DNA of 64,000 bases from Stieleria varia (lineage in GTDB: Bacteria > Planctomycetota > Planctomycetia > Pirellulales > Pirellulaceae), in assembly GCF_038443385.1 (NCBI RefSeq), contig NZ_CP151726.1, positions 3,596,001 through 3,660,000 on the forward strand. The letters are read 5' to 3'. The position numbers and the translations under genes were made by a program. The notes under the pieces were generated by a model that worked only from the letters and a program-made list of their open reading frames with translations, searched no databases and was not told the DNA's origin. Each line of letters starts with the position of its first letter. Positions within the stretch are counted from its first letter, which is position 1. Positions 27,444-36,110 of this stretch are shown here, piece by piece.

Positions 27444-29060
27444 ATGTCCCGCTACTTCGTGCTTGTTTTCGTTGCTTGCGCCGGCTTTGCCACGCTTGCG
27501 TCGGCTGACGAAGCCGTACCAACATTTTCAAACGACGTTGCCAAGATCATTCATGACAAATGCGTGAGTTGTCATCGACCTGAATCATCCGCACCGTTTT
27601 CGTTGATCTCCTACCGTGATGTGCAACAGCGGGCTGGAACCATTGAGGCGGTTTTGGACACGGGCTACATGCCGCCCTGGAAACCGGTTGATCATGGAAT
27701 TGCCTTCGCTAACAACCGAAGCTTGTCAAACGAAGAGACCCGAAAGATCAAAGCCTGGATCGACGCCGGTTGTCCCGAAGGAGACCGCGGGAAGACACCG
27801 GATCCTCCGCAGGTCACCGAGGGTTGGATACTTGGTAAACCAGATCTGGTCGTCAGGATGAATGGTACCTTCGACGTCCCAGCTGACGGTCCCGACATCT
27901 ATCGTTCCTTCGTCTTTCCGCTCGATTTACCCGAAGTCAAATGGGTGAAGGCAGTCCAGCTTCGACCCCGTGCCAAGTCGTCAGTGCACCACGCACTGTT
28001 CTTTGTCGACACCGCGGGCAATGCTCGAAAAATGGACGGAGCCGACGGGAAGACCGGCATCGCAGGCATGGGATTCCTCGCCGGACTGGGCGAATCCAAT
28101 GTGACCAACACCGAGGGCGGCGCGGCGTTGCTTTCGCGGCTTCGCGGCCAGCGAGGATCCGCAGATTCGGACGATGACGAAGCGTACCGCGTGAACGATG
28201 GACTGGCTCGGGGGCTGGGTGGATATGTTCCGGGCAGCACTCCGAACCTATTGCCGGGAGACCTCGCGATGTCATTGCCGGCTGGAAGCGACATCGTGAT
28301 GCAAACCCACTTTCACCCCTCTGGAAAAGCCGAGACTGAGCAAGCAGAAATCGCTCTTTACTTTGCGGAACAACCACCGTCGCGAGAGTTGATGCCGATC
28401 ATGGTGCCGGCCATGTTTGGATTCGGGGCCAACATCAAGATTCCCGCCGGTGAGAAGCACTACCGGGTTTCCGACAGGCTCACTCTTCCCGTCGCCACCC
28501 GTGCGATCGGAGTCGGAGGCCACGCGCACTACGTTTGCCGTGAGTTAAAGCTGACCGCGCAACTGCCAAGTGGCAATACCAAGATACTGCTGCACATCGA
28601 CGATTGGGATCTCGATTGGCAAGACCAGTACCTGTTTGCCGAGCCAGTTGATTTGCCTGCCGACACGGTGCTCATCTCCGAACTCGTTTACGACAATTCG
28701 GCCGAAAACCCAGAGAACCCGCATCATCCACCGCAGGACATCCGCTGGGGACGCGGTTCGACCGATGAAATGGGCAGCATCACGTTGCTGGCGATTGCTG
28801 ACGATCAAGACGGCGAAGAACCGCTGCGAAATGCGGTTCGACAACATTTCATCAACTCGCTGATCCATCGAGAACCTTCACAGTTGGTTGAGATGTTAAT
28901 GCAACTGGATGACGATCATGATGGAAGCCTGCAACGGAGCGAAACGCCACCGCGAATGAAGGATCGTGTGTTTGGTGTTCTTGACGCCGACAACAGCGGT
29001 GCATTGGACGCATCCGAACTTGAAAATGTTTTCCGATTACGCGGTTGGCTTCGCCGTTGA
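27444..29060 (+). CDS. Secreted cytochrome c / copper monooxygenase-like protein with EF-hands
   Basis: A 538-residue exported protein. The signal peptide is about 1-22. A planctomycete-type cytochrome c domain follows, with haem motif Cys40-x-x-Cys43-His44. The middle (about 125-440) resembles type II copper, ascorbate-dependent monooxygenases of the PHM/DBM fold: candidate copper ligands are His182-His183 in SVHHALFF, His289-x-His291 in QTHFHPSG and His360-x-His362 in GGHAHYV. Two EF-hand loops close the protein (DDDHDGSLQRSE near 489-500 and DADNSGALDASE near 514-525). The ATG at 27444 has CAGGAG upstream and gives the signal peptide, so the open frame back to 27315 is ignored. The reaction is unknown; electron delivery from haem to copper is an inference. 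Confidence 0.88.
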   Translation: MSRYFVLVFVACAGFATLASADEAVPTFSNDVAKIIHDKCVSCHRPESSAPFSLISYRDVQQRAGTIEAVLDTGYMPPWKPVDHGIAFANNRSLSNEETRKIKAWIDAGCPEGDRGKTPDPPQVTEGWILGKPDLVVRMNGTFDVPADGPDIYRSFVFPLDLPEVKWVKAVQLRPRAKSSVHHALFFVDTAGNARKMDGADGKTGIAGMGFLAGLGESNVTNTEGGAALLSRLRGQRGSADSDDDEAYRVNDGLARGLGGYVPGSTPNLLPGDLAMSLPAGSDIVMQTHFHPSGKAETEQAEIALYFAEQPPSRELMPIMVPAMFGFGANIKIPAGEKHYRVSDRLTLPVATRAIGVGGHAHYVCRELKLTAQLPSGNTKILLHIDDWDLDWQDQYLFAEPVDLPADTVLISELVYDNSAENPENPHHPPQDIRWGRGSTDEMGSITLLAIADDQDGEEPLRNAVRQHFINSLIHREPSQLVEMLMQLDDDHDGSLQRSETPPRMKDRVFGVLDADNSGALDASELENVFRLRGWLRR

Positions 29061-29128
29061 TTACATGCACACGAAGAAAGTTTTTCGCTTTTATGTCCCC
29101 TTTTCCTGTTCCCCCGGCAATTACTTCC

Positions 29129-29157
29129 GTCAAGCAAAGTGACTCACTTTGCTTGAC
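29129..29157. promoter_or_regulatory. Perfect 14-bp palindrome upstream of the dockerin-like gene
   Basis: Arms GTCAAGCAAAGTGA (29129-29142) and TCACTTTGCTTGAC (29144-29157) are exact complements around one C. It lies 69 bases after the monooxygenase-like gene and 34 bases before the ATG at 29192. No T-run follows on the plus strand, so an operator or mRNA-stabilising hairpin is more likely than an intrinsic terminator. Confidence 0.6.
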
Positions 29158-29191
29158 TCACAATCTTTTCTCAAACTTTGGAGCCAAACAG

Positions 29192-29746
29192 ATGAAATTG
29201 CCAAACAGATTGGGTCGAATGTTGAATTCGCGGTGCACAGCGAAGCTGCGGCGACCTATTCGTGGACGTTCCATGCGAATGGAAAAGCTGGATGCTCGCG
29301 CAATGTTGGCAGCGGATTCTGGCATGGGAGCCTCCTCGCTCGCGATGGATGTCAATGCCGACGGTGCCATCTCCGCATCCGATGCCCTGAGCGTCATCAA
29401 TCATCTCGTGCAAAACGACTCGCAATTCGGCGACAGCGTGGTGGGAGAATCTTTTCATGACACGAATCGCGACGGCAGGGTCAGTTCCAGCGACGCGTTG
29501 ATGGTGATCAACCACCTGAACCTTCGAGGCGCTGGAACGATCCAGCTGCGGGAACTGATTGGACCACGCGTCGACAGAATCAGCGATGCTCAGGAAGAAA
29601 ACATTCGTCAGCTCATGGTAGACTTGAATTCGATTCGCTCGGAGTCCGAAGTGACACCAGAGCAGATTACGCAATTGATCGGAGACCTGGCGACGGTGGC
29701 CGCAGAGGCAACCCGACCGATCGCTGATGCTACAGTTACTGCGTGA
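29192..29746 (+). CDS. Dockerin-like protein with LEPR-XLL-like N-terminus (5' part of a frameshifted gene)
   Basis: The 184-residue frame begins with a basic stretch and the segment MEKLDARAMLAAD, close to the LEPR-XLL-type motif found at the N-terminus of many large secreted planctomycete proteins. Two dockerin type I-like calcium-binding repeats follow: DVNADGAISASDALSVINHL (near 53-72) and DTNRDGRVSSSDALMVINHL (near 90-109). The last third is helical (VTPEQITQLIGDLATVAAEA). The frame stops at 29746, just where a second frame continues the same kind of helical sequence, so this is probably the first part of one longer gene. Dockerin repeats would anchor it to a cohesin-like partner or the cell surface; this is inference. 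Confidence 0.8.
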   Translation: MKLPNRLGRMLNSRCTAKLRRPIRGRSMRMEKLDARAMLAADSGMGASSLAMDVNADGAISASDALSVINHLVQNDSQFGDSVVGESFHDTNRDGRVSSSDALMVINHLNLRGAGTIQLRELIGPRVDRISDAQEENIRQLMVDLNSIRSESEVTPEQITQLIGDLATVAAEATRPIADATVTA

Positions 29747-30014
29747 CACACGCACAGCGCGAAGCGATGGCGAAATTAGCGATGCGGAACGTGAACAGTT
29801 GGCAGGGAGGGTCGACGCCGTGCTGGAAAGTGCAAATGTCCCGCAAGCCGAGCGAGATGCCGTGCGCGAAGATATCGAATCGATCATCGATGCCAGCGGC
29901 ATTACCCAGGAGGACATTCAAACGATTGCCGAAGATGTGAACGCGATCCGCACCGAGTTTTGGAACAACCATGATCGTCTGCGAGATCGCATCGTGCGGC
30001 CCTCGCGGCGATAA
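29727..30014 (+). CDS. C-terminal continuation of the dockerin-like gene in another frame
   Basis: A 95-codon frame overlapping the end of the previous one by 20 bases. It encodes helical, acidic sequence (SDGEISDAEREQLAGRV, QAERDAVREDIESIIDASGITQEDIQTIAEDV) of the same EF/helical repeat style as the end of the first frame. Related planctomycete proteins carry such helices after dockerin repeats in one polypeptide. A one-base indel between about 29726 and 29746 would rejoin them. Either the gene is broken, a programmed shift occurs, or the base is an assembly error; it is unlikely to start its own protein because the ATG at 29727 has no ribosome-binding site. Confidence 0.65.
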   Translation: MLQLLRDTRTARSDGEISDAEREQLAGRVDAVLESANVPQAERDAVREDIESIIDASGITQEDIQTIAEDVNAIRTEFWNNHDRLRDRIVRPSRR

Positions 30015-30050
30015 CTCGAGTGTCCTGTATTCAAGCAAGTTTGTGTTGAT

Positions 30051-30139
30051 TTAGTGAGCCGACAGCGCTAGCCGCGGGCTTTATGGCAAAAAACTAGCCG
30101 GTTAAGGCCCGATGGCTAGCGCCAACTGCTCACTAAAAT
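30051..30139. repeat. REP-like palindromic intergenic repeat, second copy
   Basis: Arms TTTAGTGAGCCGACAGCGCT... and its partner ending in GCCAACTGCTCACTAAA pair over about 30 bp with several mismatches. The core GAGCC...GCTAGC is shared with the copy at 27262-27342. It separates the dockerin-like gene from the redoxin gene. Confidence 0.78.
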
Positions 30140-30243
30140 AGATCTCACAACGATAGGGCAATGCACTAAATCAACAGCCCACTAACAGCGGCCCGTCCAT
30201 TGAAACAAACTAAATCGCGCAACACACGGAAAGCATCTGGCCC

Positions 30244-30825
30244 ATGATCCGCCTTACTCATATCGTTCTAAGTCTCATCATTTCGGCGTCGACGCACGCA
30301 TTAGCCGTGGAGCCGAACGTCGACTGGAAACTTACCGACATTGACGGCAATCATCACGAGCCGTTTGAAGAGAAGTCGACGCGTGGCCTCGTTTTGATTT
30401 TCATCTCAACCGACTGTCCGATTGCGAACGGTTACCAACCGCTGATTCAGCGGCTCGCCAGCGACTATCGCAAAGACGGCATGCGGATTTTCATGATTCA
30501 TTCCAGCCCGAGACTGTCAATTGAAGAAGCCCGTAAACACGCGATCGAGTTTGGCATCAGCACACCGGTCGTGATCGACACCGATCAATCGATTGCGCGT
30601 CGAGTCGGAGCAACAGTCACGCCGCAAGCTTTCGTGTTTGTCCCGAACCAAACACACCTCGTCTACCAAGGACGCATTGACAACATGTATGCCGGATACG
30701 GAAAGAAACGAAAGGTCGCCACCACCCACGATTTGGCCGATGCCTTAGAGTCAGTCGTTGCGGGGCGTCCGATCAAAAACGCGGAAACAATCGCCGTGGG
30801 CTGTTTCATCTCCTATGCAGAATAA
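30244..30825 (+). CDS. Secreted redoxin-domain (AhpC/TSA-like) protein
   Basis: A 193-residue exported thioredoxin-fold protein. The signal peptide is about 1-22. The fold starts at DWKLTDIDGNHHEPF; the likely peroxidatic or reactive cysteine is in FISTDCPIANGYQP, and VTPQAFVFVP is the cis-proline strand. A single cysteine at the active site means no CxxC pair. The C-terminus ends in AVGCFISY, a motif that in related planctomycete proteins links such a redoxin domain to cytochrome c or copper monooxygenase modules, which here are encoded separately at 27444. Redox partnership with that protein is plausible but inferred. Confidence 0.85.
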   Translation: MIRLTHIVLSLIISASTHALAVEPNVDWKLTDIDGNHHEPFEEKSTRGLVLIFISTDCPIANGYQPLIQRLASDYRKDGMRIFMIHSSPRLSIEEARKHAIEFGISTPVVIDTDQSIARRVGATVTPQAFVFVPNQTHLVYQGRIDNMYAGYGKKRKVATTHDLADALESVVAGRPIKNAETIAVGCFISYAE

Positions 30826-31021
30826 TCGATTGCAGCGTTGTAGATTGGCGAGCAAATTGGGCAAACTTGATTTACGGACCACGCTCGCGGTCCCGGTGAC
30901 GATGGGTATGATGGAAACGGCCTTTTAACAAAAGCAAAGCATGTCACATTTTCGGTGTTTTGATACAATGGCACGTTCAGCTAACAACCAGTGTTCTCTT
31001 AACTCCCGCGGGAAAGATGCA

Positions 31022-31642
31022 ATGAGAATATTTCTTCTTTTCACGATCTTCACGCTGTTAATCGCGATGATCCCCACAAACACAGCCATGGCACAGGTCC
31101 GACTCAAAAACAAAATTAGTGGCGCGAAGCCTGATATAACCGTTCTCAATCAGGGTGGCGTGGAATCGACGAATCGACGTCAAGATGTCGAAGGCACGGT
31201 CTGGGAATACAAGGTCATTGAACCGGGCGAAAAGGACGATTCCAAAGAGACGAAGATGACCGGACGTCTTCGGATCAAGCAAACATCAATCTTTGCCGTG
31301 GGCAAACCGAAAATGGTCGGCGAGCAAGAGAATGAAGGTAAGGAAGCGAAACAGAATGGAGACGCCGACCTTCGTGGAAACGTCAAGGGTCTTCTGTCGC
31401 AGCGATTGAACGAGTCAAAAGTGCAAACGACTGGAGACGAACGCATCGGTGATTATTCCACGTCCGGATCAAGCGAGTACAAATTCGAGTTCGATCAGGA
31501 CGATGCCTACGCGCTTTCCGGGCTTGTGAAACTGAAGCCGGACACGAAAAAGAATGGCGTGTGGGCCGGCACCTACGAAGAGTTTTCCGGCGGCAAGAAG
31601 GTAAAACGCTGGCGTTTTGAGTTGCGTAAGATTGAGGAATAG
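31022..31642 (+). CDS. Small secreted protein of unknown function
   Basis: A 206-residue exported protein. The signal peptide is clear (MRIFLLFTIFTLLIAMIPTNTAMA). The rest is polar and beta-rich, with a Lys/Glu/Asn-rich stretch (VGEQENEGKEAKQNGDADLRG) and a closing segment GVWAGTYEEFSGGKKVKRWRF. The block EGTVWEYKVIEPG suggests a single beta domain. No catalytic motif or known family was recognised. The ATG at 31022 is chosen because it yields the signal peptide; the frame is open to 30941. It lies about 200 bases after the redoxin gene on the same strand. Confidence 0.7.
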   Translation: MRIFLLFTIFTLLIAMIPTNTAMAQVRLKNKISGAKPDITVLNQGGVESTNRRQDVEGTVWEYKVIEPGEKDDSKETKMTGRLRIKQTSIFAVGKPKMVGEQENEGKEAKQNGDADLRGNVKGLLSQRLNESKVQTTGDERIGDYSTSGSSEYKFEFDQDDAYALSGLVKLKPDTKKNGVWAGTYEEFSGGKKVKRWRFELRKIEE

Positions 31643-31901
31643 TTCACCCCATTCGTTCGGCAAGTCTGATTTGAATCCGAACAGATGCGTGAGAGCGAGT
31701 AACCAGCGAGAAAGGTGCCACGCAGGGCAACTGCAATCAAGCTCAAAGACGGGCGATCATTACACCACTGGCGTACGGTGTGATCGCGAAAGGATGGTTG
31801 CTTCATAGAAATCATCCGATCGGCGACTATCATTGAATTGTTTTGAGCACGAGATACTAACACAAACGCGCGGGTGAACTGGTATTACGGATGAACACGC
31901 A

Positions 31902-32453
31902 ATGGAACGAACGATGAATTTCTCCCTCGCAACGAAGATATGCTTGCCGGTCTGGATTCTATTGTGTTTGTTTGGCGTGATCGCTTCGACGGCGAATGCC
32001 CAAACCAAACAAAGTCACGCAAAAGAGACTGCCGAACGTTGGCCGTGGCGGCAATTCATTGAAACCGACTTACTCTTCTTTTCAACGACGTTTGACGGAA
32101 CTCTGAAAGGTGCAGATCGACTCGATGAGAACGTAGTGCCTCGAGCCATGGTCTTTCCGCTCGCGGGTGACTGCTTCGTGGCCTATGGCATCGATCTGCT
32201 TCGTGCTGCTGCTGTGTGGACGGCGGGAGCAACGCCCTTCGTCAACGCGAACCTGGCTGTCACCAGCTATCCGTACGAATTGAAGAAGGTTCCTCCCGGT
32301 ACGGATGCCTTGCCTCAACCCAACGGTGAAATCTGGTTTCGCAATGGTCTCTATGCCGGTGTGGGGACCGGAACGCCTCGGATACTCGATCCGCGCGCCA
32401 AACGAACCGATGAGGAAATGAAGCAGGATCCGCCTCGGGATCTGAGATACTAA
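31902..32453 (+). CDS. Truncated DUF6797-like secreted protein
   Basis: A 183-residue exported protein with signal peptide about 1-33. The segment NVVPRAMVFPLAGDCFVAYGIDLLRAAAVWTAG resembles the N-terminus of DUF6797 proteins, which are usually far longer and continue into haem-binding or beta-propeller domains. Here the protein stops soon after RILDPRA and ends in a charged tail, so it is probably a truncated form of such a gene. Its last codons (from 32428) are part of the sequence shared with the fossil at 23382, and its stop overlaps the esterase start as TAATG. Function unknown; an alternative start is at 31914. Confidence 0.65.
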   Translation: MERTMNFSLATKICLPVWILLCLFGVIASTANAQTKQSHAKETAERWPWRQFIETDLLFFSTTFDGTLKGADRLDENVVPRAMVFPLAGDCFVAYGIDLLRAAAVWTAGATPFVNANLAVTSYPYELKKVPPGTDALPQPNGEIWFRNGLYAGVGTGTPRILDPRAKRTDEEMKQDPPRDLRY

Positions 32454-33280
32454 TGAAAACGCAGATACGAATGAAAGCGCATCGATTCAAAACGGCTCCC
32501 TCGGCCATCCTCGCCATCCTGTGTGTTTCCGTTTCGGCCCATGCAGTGGAAAAGCCCGCTAATGAAGTGGCCGGCGAAGCCCGCATGTTCAAGAGCGCCG
32601 ATGGCACCACCATGCCCTATCGGATCTTCACCCCGAAAAAGGTGGAGAACGGGAAGACCTATCCACTGGTGCTGTGTTTTCATGGCGCGAAAGGTCGGGG
32701 CACCGACAACCAGGCCCGAGGCTCCCTCGCCTTTCCCGTCCTGAGTTCGGCGGAAATGCAGCGCAAGCACCCCGCCTTCATCGTCGCTCCGCAATGCCCG
32801 CTGGGAGGAAAACGCTGGGTCAACCACAACTGGTCGGATGGCGCCTACGATTCGAAAAAAGTGGCCGTCAGCGACGAAATGACCCTCGCTCTTTCCATCT
32901 TGGACAAACTGGTCGCCGAGTTGCCGGTCGACAAGACCCGCATCTACGTCACCGGCCGTTCAATGGGGGGCTTCGCCACTTGGGACGCGATCGCGCGACG
33001 CCCAGACTACTTCGCTGCGGCGGTGCCGATTGCCGGAGGGGGCGATCCACAGATGGCGGCACAATGGAAGGAGCTTCCCATCTGGGCCTTCGCTAGCGCG
33101 GGAGACCAGACCTGCCCCGTGGCCGGAACCAGAGCAGTCGTCGAGGCGTTCGAGAAGGTGGGTGGAATGATCAAATACACCGAGGACCCCAAAAAGAGCC
33201 ATGGCCAGATTTGCGAGGCTTGGAAGGAGCAGGAGGGTCTCGCCGAGTGGTTGTTCGCCCAACACAAGGACAAACCTTAG
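32453..33280 (+). CDS. Secreted carboxylesterase (alpha/beta hydrolase)
   Basis: A 275-residue exported hydrolase of the PHB-depolymerase/phospholipase-carboxylesterase kind. The signal peptide is within about 7-31. The fold shows FHGAKGRG (oxyanion hole), the nucleophile elbow GRSMGGFATW, the acid loop ASAGDQTCPVAG and the histidine segment KKSHGQICE. It would deacylate a polysaccharide or aryl ester outside the cell. Start could be 32453 (overlapping the DUF6797-like stop) or 32471; the second gives a shorter n-region. It is followed by the PmoA-like and sulfatase genes on the same strand. A collapsed copy of this gene is at 23382-23705. Confidence 0.9.
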   Translation: MKTQIRMKAHRFKTAPSAILAILCVSVSAHAVEKPANEVAGEARMFKSADGTTMPYRIFTPKKVENGKTYPLVLCFHGAKGRGTDNQARGSLAFPVLSSAEMQRKHPAFIVAPQCPLGGKRWVNHNWSDGAYDSKKVAVSDEMTLALSILDKLVAELPVDKTRIYVTGRSMGGFATWDAIARRPDYFAAAVPIAGGGDPQMAAQWKELPIWAFASAGDQTCPVAGTRAVVEAFEKVGGMIKYTEDPKKSHGQICEAWKEQEGLAEWLFAQHKDKP

Positions 33281-33410
33281 GCTGATCGGAAGCCATGCCT
33301 GCATTCGTTAAGAGCAGTGGCAATGGCGTTACCCTGGCCGTGTCTTTGCTCCGGAACGGTAGGCAAAGAGGAAGCTGAACTCTTGAAACAAATCCAATGA
33401 AACAAATCCA

Positions 33411-34388
33411 ATGAAACCTCCCCAATTCCTTGTTCTCTTGCTCGCCTGTGCGCTCTGCGCCTCACTCCAGCCCGTTTTCGGCGGGGACCTTAAACTGACG
33501 GAAACAGATGACTCGATCCGCGTGACCCTGCGCGGCAAGCCCGTGCTCGAATACGTCAAGACCGCGAGGCCGGTGCCCAATGGCATTGAGAAGCACTTCA
33601 GCCGCAGCGGCTACATTCATCCGATTTACACCCCGACCGGGCAGGAACTCACGGGTGACTATCCCGAGGATCATGCCCATCAACATGCTCTCTATTTTGC
33701 CTGGGTGAAGAGCAAGTTTGACGGAAAGAATGTCGACTTTTGGAATCAGGCAAAGGATCTTGGCAAAATCGAATTTCGCGAAGTGCAGAAACTGAACCGA
33801 GAAAAGCATAACGTCTCCTTCAGTGTCAAACACGCGTTTATGGTGAAGCAGGGTGACAAGTGGATTGATGCGATCCACGAGGTCTGGACCGTCACAGTTC
33901 ATCAAACCCCCGAGGACCATTTTCTTTTCGACATTGTCAGCGTTCAAAACTGCGTTTCCGAAAAACCGCTGAGCTTGTCCGAGTACCATTACGGTGGCAT
34001 GGCGATCCGCGGCAACTACCAGTGGCTGAAGGAAAAGGAAGATCACAGCATCAAGCCGGGCGACCTGCAATTCCTGACCAGCGATGGCCATGACCGCTGG
34101 AAAGGGAATCATACTCGTCCCAACTGGGTTGCCCTTTCTGGCAAAATCGATGGTCAGGACATATCGGCAACCGTCTTCTGCAGTCCTATGAACTTTCGTG
34201 CGCCTCAACCTGTGCGGCTTCATCCCAACAAGCCGTATTTCTGCTTCTCGCCCATGGTCGAAGGCCCGTTCGAGATCTCGCCTGGCAACGAATACGTTTC
34301 ACGTTACCGCTACTTGGTGACTTCCAAAGCAATCGACGTGAACGTGATCGAGAAGTACTGGGACGAATACGCGAAGACTGAGAAATAG
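33411..34388 (+). CDS. Secreted PmoA-like (DUF6807) protein
   Basis: A 325-residue exported protein of the so-called PmoA family, named by historical similarity to methane oxygenase but unrelated in most bacteria. The signal peptide is about 1-24. Conserved blocks are YIHPIYTPTGQELTGDYPEDHAHQHALYFAWV (His-rich), EYHYGGMAIRG and GPFEISPGNEYVSRYRYLV. Members cluster with sulfatase and glycan-degradation genes in planctomycetes and Verrucomicrobia; enzymatic function is not established. Two copies of AAACAAATCCAATG precede the start, so two ATGs (33397 and 33411) are present, but only 33411 opens the frame. The last 30 codons also survive in the fossil at 23382-23705. Confidence 0.88.
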   Translation: MKPPQFLVLLLACALCASLQPVFGGDLKLTETDDSIRVTLRGKPVLEYVKTARPVPNGIEKHFSRSGYIHPIYTPTGQELTGDYPEDHAHQHALYFAWVKSKFDGKNVDFWNQAKDLGKIEFREVQKLNREKHNVSFSVKHAFMVKQGDKWIDAIHEVWTVTVHQTPEDHFLFDIVSVQNCVSEKPLSLSEYHYGGMAIRGNYQWLKEKEDHSIKPGDLQFLTSDGHDRWKGNHTRPNWVALSGKIDGQDISATVFCSPMNFRAPQPVRLHPNKPYFCFSPMVEGPFEISPGNEYVSRYRYLVTSKAIDVNVIEKYWDEYAKTEK

Positions 34389-34538
34389 TCCGCCCGTCAT
34401 TCGCGGTCTGTTGGGAGTCAATGTCTAACCAAGAAACATTGAGTTCCAACGCAGAAACATGTTGGGCAGAAAAATGCTTCCATCTTTTTGCCCATCCGAA
34501 TTTTGCCCATCCACTAAAAGCAGCACTTGGGAATTCGT

Positions 34539-35993
34539 ATGAAAAGAATCCTGTTGACAATAATGCTGATGGTTTCAGCGATCTGCGTCACTAGAGCCGA
34601 CGCGGCAAACGAGCGGATGAACGTGCTCTTCTTGGTTGCCGACGATTTGAATAGCTGGATGCTGGAAGATGCCGATCGCTATGCCGGCAAAGTGATCGCA
34701 CCGAATCTTCGCAAGCTGGCTGACAGCGGAGTCAACTTCACGCGAGCCTACACCGCCGCGCCGGTTTGCTCGCCTTCTCGCACCGCGTTTTTTTCAGGCG
34801 TAGCACCCTGGAAATCGGGTATTTACAACAACGCGCAGACGATCAACAAGAGTGAAGTACTGAACCGGGATGACGTGCTATCACTTGCCGGGTTGTTCAA
34901 GAAGAGCGGCTACGACACCTTCGGTTATGGCAAAATCACCCACGGCTGGGACCAGAAAGAGCACTGGAATGAACATGTTGGCCACAAAAGAGACCCGGCT
35001 CCTCCCGGAGCGCCCCTGGCAAAACTCAGTGGGGGAGAACAGGATTGGGGACCCATTCATCTTGCCGAGGAGCAAATGAATGACACTCGCGGGGCCGATA
35101 AGGCCATCGCGGTTCTGGAGAAACAACACGACAAGCCTTTTTTCCTGGCATACGGCACATTCAATCCTCACATGCCCTGGTATGTCCCGCAGGAGTATTT
35201 TGACATGTATCCTCTGGAGCAGATTGTGCTGCCCGAATTGAAAGAAGATGACCTGGACGACCTTCCTCCGCTGGCCAAAGCGGTGAGTGATGGGATCGGA
35301 AGCTTCGCCGACAAAGTCGTCGAGACAGGAAAACACAGAGAAGCGGTGCAAGCCTACCTGGCCACGACCACGTACGTCGACACCCAGATCGGGCGCGTTC
35401 TCGATGCCCTCGAACACAGCCCTTACAAGGACAACACCATTGTCGTTTTCCTCACCGATCACGGCTTCCACTTGGGGGAAAAGCACCACTGGCAAAAGAC
35501 GACTCTGTGGGAGGAGGGAACGCACACTTTGCTGATGTTTCGTGCGCCGGGAGTCACCAAAGCCGGAGGCGTATCTGAACGTTTTGTTTCCCTGATGGAC
35601 ATCTACCCCACCCTGGCCGAGCTCTGTGGAGTCACGCCGCCCGCGTACATCGATGGACGCTCACTGGTCTCCTTGCTCGAAGACCCGCAGGCTCCTTGGG
35701 AAAGCACCGCGATCACGGGATTGTGCGACAAAGTCAAAACAGATCTGGCCTACATCAGCATCCGCCACGAGCTCGGACGCTACACCCGCTATGGGGCCGA
35801 CGAAGAGGAGTTCTACGACACCACGAAGGACCCTCACGAATGGACGAACGAGATCGACAACCCGAAATACGCCACCACCGTCAATAACCTTCGCACTCTC
35901 GTCCCCGGTTTCGAGAATGCCGCTCACCCCCTTTCCTCTGCCCTGACTAGAGAGCGTAGGGAAACCAAAAAAGTGAAAAAGAAAGGCGAATAG
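34539..35993 (+). CDS. Secreted iduronate-2-sulfatase-like sulfatase
   Basis: A 484-residue formylglycine sulfatase. The signal peptide is about 1-23, the metal block [12 protein letters not shown] is at about 31-42, the modification motif C-S-P-S-R starts at Cys77, and [24 protein letters not shown] is the iduronate-2-sulfatase-type segment. The ATG at 34539 is preferred over an in-frame TTG at 34527. The C-terminus is Lys-rich (KKVKKKGE). It follows the esterase and PmoA-like genes and completes a sugar-desulfation unit. Its first 60 residues are nearly duplicated in the chimeric remnant at 21421, showing that this gene had a second copy. Confidence 0.93.
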   Translation: MKRILLTIMLMVSAICVTRADAANERMNVLFLVADDLNSWMLEDADRYAGKVIAPNLRKLADSGVNFTRAYTAAPVCSPSRTAFFSGVAPWKSGIYNNAQTINKSEVLNRDDVLSLAGLFKKSGYDTFGYGKITHGWDQKEHWNEHVGHKRDPAPPGAPLAKLSGGEQDWGPIHLAEEQMNDTRGADKAIAVLEKQHDKPFFLAYGTFNPHMPWYVPQEYFDMYPLEQIVLPELKEDDLDDLPPLAKAVSDGIGSFADKVVETGKHREAVQAYLATTTYVDTQIGRVLDALEHSPYKDNTIVVFLTDHGFHLGEKHHWQKTTLWEEGTHTLLMFRAPGVTKAGGVSERFVSLMDIYPTLAELCGVTPPAYIDGRSLVSLLEDPQAPWESTAITGLCDKVKTDLAYISIRHELGRYTRYGADEEEFYDTTKDPHEWTNEIDNPKYATTVNNLRTLVPGFENAAHPLSSALTRERRETKKVKKKGE

Positions 35994-36030
35994 ACACTTT
36001 CGTGCATTCGGCAGATGACTTCTTACCTGC

Positions 36031-36089
36031 CGTAGTGGACGAGGTCACGAGTCCCCCATGAAAACGACTCGTGACTTCGTCCACCACGG
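36031..36089. repeat. Dispersed inverted repeat (CGTAGTGGACGAGG family)
   Basis: Left arm 36031-36054 (CGTAGTGGACGAGG then TCACGAGTCC) and right arm 36066-36089 (GACTCGTGACTTCG then TCCACCACGG) form a stem of about 22 bp with an 11-base loop. It is the best-preserved of three copies in the window (others at 10616-10680 and, as a half, at 57667-57692) and lies 22 bases before the oxidoreductase start. Confidence 0.82.
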
Positions 36090-36110
36090 ATCACCAACAC
36101 AGGATCAACC

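Noticed and set aside
33384..33411. Tandem AAACAAATCCAATG with a five-codon upstream frame ending at the PmoA-like start
   Set aside because: Too short to call a leader peptide; more likely a small local duplication.
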